A DNA stretch of 64,000 nt from CAZIKB01 sp964539665 (GTDB taxonomy: Bacteria; Zhuqueibacterota; Zhuqueibacteria; Oceanimicrobiales; Oceanimicrobiaceae). The stretch covers positions 20,183 to 84,182 of the forward strand of contig CAZIKB010000008.1 in NCBI GenBank assembly GCA_964539665.1, in the 5' to 3' direction. The position numbers were made by a program, and so were the translations under genes. This document shows positions 44,411 to 53,052 of this stretch, in pieces; the first letter of the stretch is position 1, and every line of letters begins with the position of its first letter. The notes beneath the pieces are model-generated. The model had not been told where the DNA came from and made no database searches. It saw nothing but the letters and a program-made list of their open reading frames with translations.

Positions 44411-45262
44411 TTATTGAATTAGCTTCAATGTGAAATGCATAATCTTGATTTCATCGCCAGGTGTTATTTGTACTTCCTTTTTTAATTCCAATTCTTCACC
44501 ATTCAAGGAAGTACCATTAATACCCAGCGACGTTAAGTAACACTCGCCATCTCTGACTTCAATTACGGCGTGGGACCTGGAAATTGCATAATCAGGACTG
44601 GGTAAAATAACATCATCCTTACTACCTCTCCCAATTGAAATAGTGTCCTTTGTAAAATTGACTTCCTTTGTGTCCTCTCCTGAATCTACTACTAATTTAT
44701 ACTGAACCGCACTCTCTGGTTTTCTAATAATTGTTACCTGCTCATCATCCGTGATAGGTTGTGGTGCTTGTTCAATTATGGTTTCTTTAAAATCACTTTC
44801 GACATCTACTGGTGGCTCAGGCACAGTTGGTTCTATTTTGACAATTTTTTCCTTCTCTTCCTCCGCAGTAGGTTTTTTCATTCCATGTATTATTCTAAAT
44901 TGTCCCCTCTCGAGCGAAGAATCCGTTTTAATTTCAATGGTTATTTCACGTTTATTCTGCTCGGGATTAATTTTTCGCATCTCCGGAAATAGTTCCTCTT
45001 TGAGCTCATCGCAGAGGACATTTTCTACATCAACTCGCCTTTTTCTATCTAACTCATTAAAATAAATAGCGTAATAGCTCGGGATAAGTATTCTTCTACC
45101 TACCACATCTACATTTTGCTTCATTACCTCTTTTAATTTCTTCGAAATTTCTTTATACGGAATCCTGTCATTTTCCTTAGCCTGATTCTCAGCGCCTTCA
45201 CTTTCATCATCAAGATCAGCTACTCGTTTCCAGGCATTTTTTATATTATCTTTTAAACCCAT
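44411..45262 (-). CDS. FHA-domain protein, FhaA-like (first)
   Basis: The product has 283 residues. The N-terminal DUF3662-like domain (about 30-140) includes VVGRRILIPSYYAIYFNELD. An acidic, Pro- and Val-rich linker follows (about 140-190), then a C-terminal FHA domain (about 195-283) with intact motifs: ISIGRGSKDDVILP, SRSHAVIEV and GINGTSLNGEEL. It should recognise phosphothreonine. It is the first gene of a five-gene minus-strand operon for cell-wall synthesis and its regulation. Its neighbour at 43651-44361 is a paralogue with a degraded binding motif. Confidence 0.87.
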   Translation of the reverse strand: MGLKDNIKNAWKRVADLDDESEGAENQAKENDRIPYKEISKKLKEVMKQNVDVVGRRILIPSYYAIYFNELDRKRRVDVENVLCDELKEELFPEMRKINPEQNKREITIEIKTDSSLERGQFRIIHGMKKPTAEEEKEKIVKIEPTVPEPPVDVESDFKETIIEQAPQPITDDEQVTIIRKPESAVQYKLVVDSGEDTKEVNFTKDTISIGRGSKDDVILPSPDYAISRSHAVIEVRDGECYLTSLGINGTSLNGEELELKKEVQITPGDEIKIMHFTLKLIQ

Positions 45263-45435
45263 AATAAATATCCTTAAATTAGTTTAAAAAACTCAATTAA
45301 GAAAATGAATTTCAAATATTAAATAATATCTTAAATATTAATAAAAGTGTCAAGTAAAAAATTTGAATTATAAAATGTAAAGATAAATCCGGTAGAAATC
45401 GTACTAAGGACAATTAATATGATTGAACATTGCAG

Positions 45436-45640
45436 GTAACAAGAAAAATCCCTGCATTTCTGTATGGGGTCATCGAAAGAACTCCGACCGACACGGTGGG
45501 CGCCGCCTGAACGTTTTTTGCGTCCACTATCCTGCGTAAACAGGATGAGGCTTGCAATACACGCTCAGAGCTAAACTCCCATATTAAAGGTGTTAGCTCT
45601 TTAATTTTTATCCACACCGAATAATGCAGGGATTTATTTT
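45436..45640 (-). ncRNA. structured RNA, possible 6S RNA
   Basis: A perfect 13-bp closing helix (AAATCCCTGCATT and AATGCAGGGATTT, at plus 45446-45458 and 45623-45635) brackets about 160 bases of GC-richer sequence. Inside, on the minus strand, are GAGCTAA/TTAGCTC, TGAG/CTCA and an ATCCTG-TTTACG-CAGGAT hairpin. The minus strand has a good promoter directly upstream and a T-run (GGGATTTTTCTTG) directly after the closing helix. A 190-200 nt length with a long closing stem and interrupted interior fits 6S RNA; the identity is unproven. The 67-codon frame inside is not a gene. Confidence 0.5.
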
Positions 45641-45647
45641 CTATTGA

Positions 45648-45676
45648 ATATTAGTAAAATTCATTTTAAAAGTCAA
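45648..45676 (-). promoter_or_regulatory. promoter of the structured RNA
   Basis: On the minus strand TTGACT (plus 45671-45676), a 17-base spacer and TAATAT (plus 45648-45653) form a near-consensus promoter. Its predicted start, about 45641, falls at the 5' edge of the closing helix. Confidence 0.65.
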
Positions 45677-45804
45677 GGATAAAATAAAGCAATTTGGAAT
45701 TCCCGCATTCAATATATATTAAATAAAAGTTGATTTTCGTTCAACAAATTATTAAGTTGCTTTTACCAAATATTAACTTAATAATATAAACATATAATCT
45801 GAAT

Positions 45805-47019
45805 ATGAATCCTTTTCGCCCATTAAAAATGATAATATCATTTTTAATATTATTCTTTATAACTTCAACACTAACAACTGAGACTCTGAGCGCTGGAAAC
45901 AACAAACGTCTGCGTGCGCGCGATATTGGTATTCAAATTGGAGTACTCAGACCTGGCAAATGGAATGCCATTACAGATGTTAAAGGCGTCAAAGTTGGAC
46001 ATGCAACACTTATAAAAAGCGACAACATTAGAACTGGTGTGACGGCAATTTTACCCCATGGAGGTAATCTTTTTCAACTAAAAGTACCGGCGGCAATTTT
46101 TACTGGAAATGGTTTCGGCAAATTAGCCGGTTCCACTCAAGTAGAAGAATTAGGAAATATTGAACCGCCTGTTCTTTTAACCAATACTTTAAATGTGCCA
46201 AAAGTTGCTGATGCTCTTATTGATTATATGCTCCAACTCGATGGCAATGAAAAAGTAAGTTCTGTTAATCCAGTTGTCGGGGAGACTAATGATAGCTACC
46301 TCAATGATATTCGCGGGCGACACGTTTCAAAAACTGAAGTGTTCCAGGCTATAACCAATGCGAAAGATGGCCCTGTAGAGGAAGGTTCAGTGGGCGCCGG
46401 AACAGGTACAATTTGCTTCGGCTTCAAAGGCGGAATCGGGACATCATCAAGAATCTTACCACAAAATTTAGGCGGCTATTCAGTTGGCGTATTAGTTCAA
46501 ACTAACTTTGGCGGAATTTTAGAAATTAATGGCGCGCCCGTGGGCAGAGAATTAAATAAATACTCCTTTTCGAACAAAATAATCTATGCTGATGGCGATG
46601 GGTCATGCATGATCGTTGTTGCAACCGATGCCCCGCTAACGTCACGGAATTTGAAAAGACTGGCAAAGCGAGCCTATTTGGCATTTTCTAAAACCGGTGC
46701 ATTTTCCTCAAACGGCAGTGGAGATTATATAATTGCCTTTTCAAACAATAAAACTAATCTGATTGCTCAAAACGAGAAAAACAATGTAAAAAAAATTGAT
46801 TCCCTCAACAATGACCAACTATCTCCCTTATTTTTGGCTGTGGTTGAAGCTACTCAGGAAGCCATCTACAACTCCTTATTCAAAGCCACGACGATTAAAG
46901 GTAGAGATGGTCATAAAATTGAAGCGATTCCTATTGACAAAGTAGTTGATATTTGTAACAAATATAACGTATTAAACTGGCAGCAATCTCTGCCTACAAA
47001 CAAAAATCAAAATGACTAA
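45805..47019 (+). CDS. P1 family aminopeptidase/esterase (DmpA-like), secreted
   Basis: This 404-residue Ntn-hydrolase matures by self-cleavage. A signal peptide (MIISFLILFFITSTL region) is followed by the DmpA pattern: RARDIGIQIGVLRPGKWNAI, VGHATL, and the autocleavage region EEGSVGAGTGTICFGFKGGI, then GTSSR, with the nucleophile at the new N-terminus in that block. The family includes L-aminopeptidase/D-esterase and beta-peptidases. It is first in a plus-strand run with NfeD (3-base gap) and slipin genes. Confidence 0.88.
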   Translation: MNPFRPLKMIISFLILFFITSTLTTETLSAGNNKRLRARDIGIQIGVLRPGKWNAITDVKGVKVGHATLIKSDNIRTGVTAILPHGGNLFQLKVPAAIFTGNGFGKLAGSTQVEELGNIEPPVLLTNTLNVPKVADALIDYMLQLDGNEKVSSVNPVVGETNDSYLNDIRGRHVSKTEVFQAITNAKDGPVEEGSVGAGTGTICFGFKGGIGTSSRILPQNLGGYSVGVLVQTNFGGILEINGAPVGRELNKYSFSNKIIYADGDGSCMIVVATDAPLTSRNLKRLAKRAYLAFSKTGAFSSNGSGDYIIAFSNNKTNLIAQNEKNNVKKIDSLNNDQLSPLFLAVVEATQEAIYNSLFKATTIKGRDGHKIEAIPIDKVVDICNKYNVLNWQQSLPTNKNQND

Positions 47020-47022
47020 GAA

Positions 47023-48366
47023 ATGAAAAAACCAAGAAAATCTTTCTGTTTCAAAATTATAAACTGCATAGCTTTTATTTTCTTATTAACTCTGGTTGCG
47101 ATAATTAATTCTGCTGGACAAGAAGACGTTAGCGAGAGATCTTTAGTCCATGTTATAGAGGTAGAAAGTATTATCACGCCGGTTTCCTCTGAGTTTATAA
47201 TAAAATCAATTGAGAAAGCAGAGGATGAAAATGCGCACTGCCTGATTATTGAATTGGATACGCCCGGGGGATTGTTAGAATCAACCAGACAGATAACAAA
47301 AAGTTTTTTAGCTTCAAATATCCCTGTAATTGTTTATGTGTCTCCACAGGGCTCACGGGCAGCCTCTGCCGGAGTTTTTATTTCCTACGCCGCTCACATT
47401 GTGGCTATGGCCCCAAGCACTAATATTGGAGCAGCCCATCCAGTGAATATTGGCGGTGGATCGGACACATCATCAGTTATGACCGATAAAATCACCAATG
47501 ATGCTGTTGCCCAAATAAAGGCGCTGGCAGAAAAAAGTGGTCGAAATGTTGAATGGGCGGAAAAAGCCGTTAGAGAAAGTGTCTCAATTACAGAAAAAGA
47601 AGCTCTCGAATTAAATGTCATTAATTTTATTTCGCCGACAGTAGATAGTTTACTTAATCAAATCGATGGCATGCAGGTAGAAGTTGCGACTGGAAAATAC
47701 ACTCTGAAAACAAAAAATACGAGAATAATATATCGCGAAATGAATTTCAGATATAGAATTCTTGAAAAAATTTCAAATCCCAATGTAGCTTATATTTTGT
47801 TAATGTTGGGCATTTATGGTCTTTTTTTCGAATTATCTAATCCGGGTTCCATCTTCCCCGGAGTTGTAGGCGCTATATTTATAATATTAGCCTTTTATGC
47901 ACTACAAACACTGCCTGTCAATTATGCAGGATTACTTTTAATTCTTCTTGCAATTGTTCTTTTTATTTTAGAAGTAAAAATAACGAGTTATGGATTACTA
48001 ACCATTGGTGGAATAATAGCTATGACATTAGGTTCTTTAATGTTGATTGAACAGCCTCCAGATAATTTTCAACCGGCCCTTTCTATATCATTGAGTTTGA
48101 TTCTTACATTCGTGATCATCACAGCAGCATTTTTTATATTTGCATTCAGCATGGTATTTAAAACACACCTTAAAAAAGTTACGACTGGAACCGCGGGCAT
48201 TATTGGAGAAAAAGGTGCGACTCAAACTAAAATTAATCCGGAAGGTAATGTTCTTATACACGGGGAAATTTGGAAAGCCATAAGTGACCAAAAAATAAAA
48301 AAAGGGGAAAAAATACATGTAGTATCTGTCGAAGGCTTAATGCTCAAAGTAGAGAAGACCACTTAA
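47023..48366 (+). CDS. NfeD family membrane-bound serine protease
   Basis: The product has 447 residues. A signal/anchor is followed by a ClpP-like protease domain (about 45-235) with the nucleophile Ser in GSRAASAGVFISYAAHIVAM and a likely general-base Lys in NDAVAQIKALAEKSG. Four or more membrane helices follow (about 255-380), then a C-terminal OB-fold NfeD domain (TGTAGIIGEKGATQTKINPE). NfeD proteases cleave stomatin-family proteins; the slipin gene 55 bases downstream is the expected partner. Confidence 0.9.
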   Translation: MKKPRKSFCFKIINCIAFIFLLTLVAIINSAGQEDVSERSLVHVIEVESIITPVSSEFIIKSIEKAEDENAHCLIIELDTPGGLLESTRQITKSFLASNIPVIVYVSPQGSRAASAGVFISYAAHIVAMAPSTNIGAAHPVNIGGGSDTSSVMTDKITNDAVAQIKALAEKSGRNVEWAEKAVRESVSITEKEALELNVINFISPTVDSLLNQIDGMQVEVATGKYTLKTKNTRIIYREMNFRYRILEKISNPNVAYILLMLGIYGLFFELSNPGSIFPGVVGAIFIILAFYALQTLPVNYAGLLLILLAIVLFILEVKITSYGLLTIGGIIAMTLGSLMLIEQPPDNFQPALSISLSLILTFVIITAAFFIFAFSMVFKTHLKKVTTGTAGIIGEKGATQTKINPEGNVLIHGEIWKAISDQKIKKGEKIHVVSVEGLMLKVEKTT

Positions 48367-48421
48367 ACATATTTCTCTACATATTATTCACAAATTACTT
48401 ATTAACTAAGGAGGACTAAGT

Positions 48422-49177
48422 ATGCCTATTCCTATTCTATATTTAGTTACTATTGTTGCGGCTATACTTATAGCCAGTGCGGTTCGGGTTTTGCGAGAAT
48501 ATGAAAGAGGTGTAATTTTTCGATTGGGTCGCCTGGTAGGTTCAAAAGGACCTGGGCTTATAATTTTAATCCCAATTATCGATCGCATGGTAAAAGTTAG
48601 TCTGCGAACCGTGGCCATGGACATTCCACCCCAGGATGTAATTACTAAAGACAATGTCTCTGTGAAGGTAAATGCTGTATTATATTTCAGAGTTATGGAT
48701 CCAGCTAAAGCGATAACCGAAGTTGAAGATTTTCTATATGCTACTTCTCAATTAGCACAGACCACATTAAGAAGCGTATTGGGTGGAGCCGAATTAGATG
48801 AAATGCTGGCTGAAAGAGAACAAATTAATACCAGCCTGCAAGAAATAATTGACAGACACAGCGATCCCTGGGGTATGAAGGTCTCTCTGGTTGAGATTAA
48901 GCATGTAGACCTGCCGCAAGAAATGCAGCGTGTCATTGCAAAACAGGCGGAAGCAGAAAGAGAAAGACGGGCTAAAATTATTCATTCAGAAGGTGAGTTT
49001 CAAGCATCGCAAAAATTAAGAGATGCTGCTGAAGTCATCAGTGAATTTCCACAGGCGCTGCAATTGCGATTTCTACAAACATTAACTGAGGTGGGCGCTG
49101 AAAACAACTCAACAATTGTATTTCCATTGCCCATCGATTTGTTTAAGCATTTTTTCACTGAGGAAGACAAAAAATAA
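48422..49177 (+). CDS. slipin / stomatin-like SPFH protein
   Basis: This 251-residue protein has an N-terminal membrane helix (LYLVTIVAAILIASAVRVL), then the SPFH core EYERGVIFRLGRLVGSKGPG and RTVAMDIPPQDVITKDNVSV. A helical C-terminus is rich in Ala and Glu (KQAEAERERRAKIIHSEGEF) and forms the oligomerising coil. It organises membrane microdomains and is a known NfeD partner; the two genes form a standard pair. A strong AAGGAGGA ribosome site precedes the ATG. Confidence 0.93.
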   Translation: MPIPILYLVTIVAAILIASAVRVLREYERGVIFRLGRLVGSKGPGLIILIPIIDRMVKVSLRTVAMDIPPQDVITKDNVSVKVNAVLYFRVMDPAKAITEVEDFLYATSQLAQTTLRSVLGGAELDEMLAEREQINTSLQEIIDRHSDPWGMKVSLVEIKHVDLPQEMQRVIAKQAEAERERRAKIIHSEGEFQASQKLRDAAEVISEFPQALQLRFLQTLTEVGAENNSTIVFPLPIDLFKHFFTEEDKK

Positions 49178-49266
49178 GGCTAAGGCTAAGAAGTTAATAT
49201 GACCCCAGATTCAGAAATCAGGACAGAAGAAAAAAATTATCATTTGGCACATAGATTTACTGTTCC

Positions 49267-49326
49267 ATTGCTTTATTGTTATATTGTTTGATTATTGACA
49301 GGGTAACAATTAGACAATGTAGCAAT
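49267..49326. repeat. imperfect palindromic repeat
   Basis: Arms 49267-49288 and 49305-49326 (ATTGCTTTATTG... and ...CAATGTAGCAAT) match inverted at 17 of 22 positions. It is another dispersed intergenic palindrome, between the slipin and exonuclease genes. Confidence 0.5.
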
Positions 49327-49417
49327 TATTTCGCTTTCAATTTAGAATCTAATAATTCATATTTGCGGCTTGCCGCGCTGGGAATAATGCAGGTTAAAAA
49401 TTTCCATCATTGATTAA

Positions 49418-50680
49418 ATGAATATTAAAGATAAGCTGCGCCAGATCGAATCAATACATCTAAAAAAGGAAATTTCTGCAAAGCCGAACACTACCTCAAT
49501 TTCTGATCATCAAATCGAAGTAGTTATAAACGGAAAAACTAAAGAAACACCATTTGGCTCTTATTTTTACTATGAAAAAGATTTCCCTTTTGAGTACTCT
49601 CAGGGAATCATTCAAATATCATCTTTTCTTAAACGATCTTCTGCAACTTTATCGTTTGTCGGCAAAAACTCTGGTTTCGACGATGTTGATTTAAGAAAAG
49701 TTCTTTTTATCGACACTGAAACAACCGGCTTATCTGGTGGGCTTGGTACATGTGCATTTTTAATCGGTGTTGGATATTTCGTTGAGGACAGCTTTCGACT
49801 GGCGCAGTATTTTTTTAATGACTTAAATGAAGAGTATGCTCTCCTGCACGACTTTAATCAACTTATTGAACAACACCAACTGATAGTTAGCTACAACGGT
49901 AAATGTTTTGATATCCCTTTACTAATAACAAGGAATGTGTACCATCGCCTGGACACTCCTTTAACCCGTATTTTACATTTAGACCTGTTACACACTGTCC
50001 GGCGAATGTACAAACACAGGCTTTCAGATTGCTCGCTTGGAACCGCAGAGGAGATTATTTTAAAAGTTTCGAGAAACGGCGACATTCCAGGTTACATGAT
50101 TCCCCAAATCTATTTTCACTATCTAAAGGATAGAGATGCACGGCCACTCAGGCCAGTATTTTATCACAATCAGCAGGATATTCTTTCTTTGGCTGCTTTA
50201 CTTACTAAAATAATGCTGGTATTTGAAAATCCATTAGTAGAATCTGAAAGCTCCTACGATTTACTTTCTGTAGGAAAAACATACGAGGGGATGGTTCAGC
50301 TTGAGCGTTCTATTGAATTGTATAATAAAGTTCTGGCAAATAAGTCAATACAAAATAACCGCTTGGAACTTCTTTTTCGGACAGCTTTCAATTATAAAAA
50401 ATTGAAAAAGTGGTCACAAGCTGTAAAAATCTGGAATGAATGTTTGTCCACAGAAGCTTATCATCCTATTCCATATATAGAACTGGCTAAGCACTATGAA
50501 CATAGAGAAAAGAACTTTCCTAAAGCTAAAGACATAGTTGAAAAAGCATTACAAGAAATAAATATACTCTTGTCTCTAAACAACAGCAGTACCGAGTGGT
50601 CAAATTATAAACAAGACTTAGATTATCGCTGTCGCAGATTAATTCAGAAAATGAATAATCAGATGCTACTTAAAGAGTAA
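49418..50680 (+). CDS. YprB-like ribonuclease H-fold exonuclease with helical-repeat tail
   Basis: The product has 420 residues. The nuclease domain (about 90-270) shows the DEDD-type first motif D99-T-E101 (FIDTETTGLSGG), a second Asp in SYNGKCFDIPLL and a third in YHNQQDILSLAALL. This matches the RNase-H-like YprB family, predicted 3'-5' exonucleases. The C-terminal part (about 280-400) forms TPR-like helix pairs (YEGMVQLERSIELYNKVLAN, WSQAVKIWNECLSTEAYHPI). It is cytoplasmic and a role in DNA or RNA processing is inferred. No strong ribosome site is present. Confidence 0.86.
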   Translation: MNIKDKLRQIESIHLKKEISAKPNTTSISDHQIEVVINGKTKETPFGSYFYYEKDFPFEYSQGIIQISSFLKRSSATLSFVGKNSGFDDVDLRKVLFIDTETTGLSGGLGTCAFLIGVGYFVEDSFRLAQYFFNDLNEEYALLHDFNQLIEQHQLIVSYNGKCFDIPLLITRNVYHRLDTPLTRILHLDLLHTVRRMYKHRLSDCSLGTAEEIILKVSRNGDIPGYMIPQIYFHYLKDRDARPLRPVFYHNQQDILSLAALLTKIMLVFENPLVESESSYDLLSVGKTYEGMVQLERSIELYNKVLANKSIQNNRLELLFRTAFNYKKLKKWSQAVKIWNECLSTEAYHPIPYIELAKHYEHREKNFPKAKDIVEKALQEINILLSLNNSSTEWSNYKQDLDYRCRRLIQKMNNQMLLKE

Positions 50681-50898
50681 TTTGGGAATTTTATATCAAA
50701 GGACAAATTCAATTTTGGATCAATAAATATTCAAATTGAACGCCGATAAAGGCAACTAATTACTAATATTTAGAATCTTTTACAGTGACTTTTTCAATCT
50801 GCGGCCATCAGTGCAAATCAGCTCCAATAAAACAAACTTCTTACATAGTAAATGATTTTTTCAATAATCCCGAATTATATTATTAAGCCTTCTTACCT

Positions 50899-51447
50899 TT
50901 ATTTTACTCTTTTGAAAATATGATAGCCAACATTACTTTTAATAATTGTACTAATTTCACTAGGCTTTAAGTTTAATATGACCGCTTCAAAATCAGCTTG
51001 AAAATCGCCTTTGTTGAAATAACCCAAATCTCCACCCTTTTTAGCAGCAGGTCCTATTGATTTACTTTTAGCTATTTTTTCAAAATCTCCTCCAGCCTGC
51101 AGCTCGCTTAAAATACTCTCAGCCATGGCTTGTGTTTTCACAACTATCTGAAGAGCCCTATAACCATCACCACTCAGGCCTATTTTACTATCAGTAACCG
51201 AATCTTTCCATATCCATCCTTCGATTCTGACTTTTACCCATTTCGGTGAGTCTTCCACGACAACCATAGAGACACCTTTTTCCAGAAGACCTATTTTTTT
51301 TCCTTGCGGTTCCATTCTGAGATTTTCAGTTTTTCTAACATATATGACCTTCCCTTCAGGAAAATCAATAAATGCAAATGCAAATGCAAGACAAACGCTT
51401 AAAAAAATAAATACCAAAACAATACTAAGAATAATTTTTCTTTCCAT
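50899..51447 (-). CDS. periplasmic parvulin-type peptidyl-prolyl isomerase with SH3-like domain
   Basis: The product has 182 residues. A signal peptide or anchor (MERKIILSIVLVFIFLSVCL) is followed by an SH3-like segment (about 38-80; VIYVRKTENLRMEPQGKKIG, KWVKVRIEGWIW). A parvulin (PpiC) domain closes it: VKTQAMAESILSELQAGGDF, IGPAAKKGGDLGYF and the end SNVGYHIFKRVK. It probably assists folding of envelope proteins. The start could also be GTG 51462. It lies just after the M14 peptidase gene on the same strand and may be co-transcribed. Confidence 0.83.
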   Translation of the reverse strand: MERKIILSIVLVFIFLSVCLAFAFAFIDFPEGKVIYVRKTENLRMEPQGKKIGLLEKGVSMVVVEDSPKWVKVRIEGWIWKDSVTDSKIGLSGDGYRALQIVVKTQAMAESILSELQAGGDFEKIAKSKSIGPAAKKGGDLGYFNKGDFQADFEAVILNLKPSEISTIIKSNVGYHIFKRVK

Positions 51448-51468
51448 TTTCCATTCACTCACTTTTAA

Positions 51469-52956
51469 TTATAGATACCATTGGTTACTTTTGTTTGTTT
51501 GTTTGTTATGTAATCCCACCTCTAAGTTTACATATTTTCCTTTACGAACTGTAACATTTTTAATAATTTTCAGGTGATATCCCGGGCTACGAATGGCCAA
51601 TGTGAAATTCCCTGGATAAAGTAATCGATAAAAACTGCCAAATTTTAAATCGGTTTTCCTGGGTTTTACATAATCACTGGAAAACTCAATAACCTCTACT
51701 TCCGCCAGAAGTGGCTTTTTTGTGTCCATATCGAAAACATGTCCTCTTACACCTGTGCCTAAAACTCTATCAAAAAGGTAGTAGGCTCCTTTTAGATTTT
51801 CCTGTAAAATAAAAGGTATCTTATCTTCTGCCGGGAAATATTCGGTTCCCACTTCTACTATATAATCAAGAATCCGTAATTGGCCATACATCCATATTGA
51901 ACTTTGTCCGACTCTTCCATTTAGCGGGAGAATTGAATACTTCCCATTTCCAGATACCTTTTTAATATTCGATGCCAACTCGCTCGCAATTTCCACAATT
52001 AAATCTAAATCCGGTGGACGTTTATAATTTCCCCAGGGAAATAATATTGACTCACCATAACTATGATATGAAATTCCCATTACAAAGTTTTCCCGGATCG
52101 CTAATTCCATTATTGCTCGAATTTCTTTCTCCGAAAATGGTTTCGGGCCGCGATAAAACCAACTGCTGGGGTGTCCATCACCTCCTTCGTCCCAATTATA
52201 ATCATAGTTACGATTTAAATCAACGCCGTCATATAGTGGATTAAATTCTCCATTATTATCATTATCACGCAAATTTTTTCGCCACCACGGAAAACCAAGA
52301 TTGTTATCTAACACATATTTGTATCCATCGGGATTAATGACAGGGACAAACCATATTTCCATGTTATTCACCCATTTCGTAATATTTTTGTCGTTACCGT
52401 AGCTATTACACAATGTTTTAATAATATTTAAACAAATATTTGCTCCAATTGGTTCTCTTGCATGGTGAACTCCTGTAAATAAAATCCCTGGCTCATCTTC
52501 TTTTAAATCAGCATTATCAGATATTTTTATTCCCCAAATTGGCTGCCTTAATGTTTCAGTTATACCGATTTTCTCAATAGATAAAATATCAGGATATTTT
52601 GTTTTTAAATTCTTGATATTATCTTCAATTTCATCTAAAGGTCTGTATGAACGTGGACTTCCTGAATAATTAGGTATTGAAGCAAGCAGAGCCACCTCAA
52701 AACCTTTATTTTTAATTCTTCCTAATTCATCCTCAGATACAGTTGCATCTGTATAACTTCCGTCATTTTCTCCTCTAATTTTTAAATCTAATTTTTTTAA
52801 TCTGGTAGAATCCCTCGATGTAGGTGTAAAAATTCTTACTTGCAGGTTTCCACCTGGCTTTCTGGAACTAAGTCCTGCTAATAACAAAATGCCAGACATT
52901 AGCGCTATACAACGCAATGAAAATTTTCGCAAAGTATGCAGTGCATGATACTTCAT
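51469..52956 (-). CDS. secreted M14 carboxypeptidase T-like zinc peptidase
   Basis: This 495-residue metallocarboxypeptidase has an N-terminal signal segment (about 12-30). Zinc ligands are H165-x2-E168 (GVHHAREP) and H298 (GISYHSYGE); E368 (YIVEVGTE) is the likely catalytic glutamate. GVDLNRNYDYNWDEGGDGHP and PVINPDGYKYV are characteristic of carboxypeptidase T-type enzymes. A beta-rich C-terminal domain (about 385-490; GTGVRGHVFDMDTKKPLLAE) resembles a carboxypeptidase regulatory-like fold. It is the third distinct M14 peptidase in the window and lies about 100 bases after nuoN. Confidence 0.92.
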   Translation of the reverse strand: MKYHALHTLRKFSLRCIALMSGILLLAGLSSRKPGGNLQVRIFTPTSRDSTRLKKLDLKIRGENDGSYTDATVSEDELGRIKNKGFEVALLASIPNYSGSPRSYRPLDEIEDNIKNLKTKYPDILSIEKIGITETLRQPIWGIKISDNADLKEDEPGILFTGVHHAREPIGANICLNIIKTLCNSYGNDKNITKWVNNMEIWFVPVINPDGYKYVLDNNLGFPWWRKNLRDNDNNGEFNPLYDGVDLNRNYDYNWDEGGDGHPSSWFYRGPKPFSEKEIRAIMELAIRENFVMGISYHSYGESILFPWGNYKRPPDLDLIVEIASELASNIKKVSGNGKYSILPLNGRVGQSSIWMYGQLRILDYIVEVGTEYFPAEDKIPFILQENLKGAYYLFDRVLGTGVRGHVFDMDTKKPLLAEVEVIEFSSDYVKPRKTDLKFGSFYRLLYPGNFTLAIRSPGYHLKIIKNVTVRKGKYVNLEVGLHNKQTNKSNQWYL

Positions 52957-53052
52957 AATATGTGATAAATATAATTAAATAACGATGTGTGAATTTTAGG
53001 CCTTAAATGTAATTAAACGCTTTAGAATTACTGAAAATTCAAATAGCGGAAA

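Noticed and set aside
45414..45617. 67-codon minus-strand frame
   Set aside because: It lies within the structured RNA; its composition is set by the RNA stems and it has no ribosome site.
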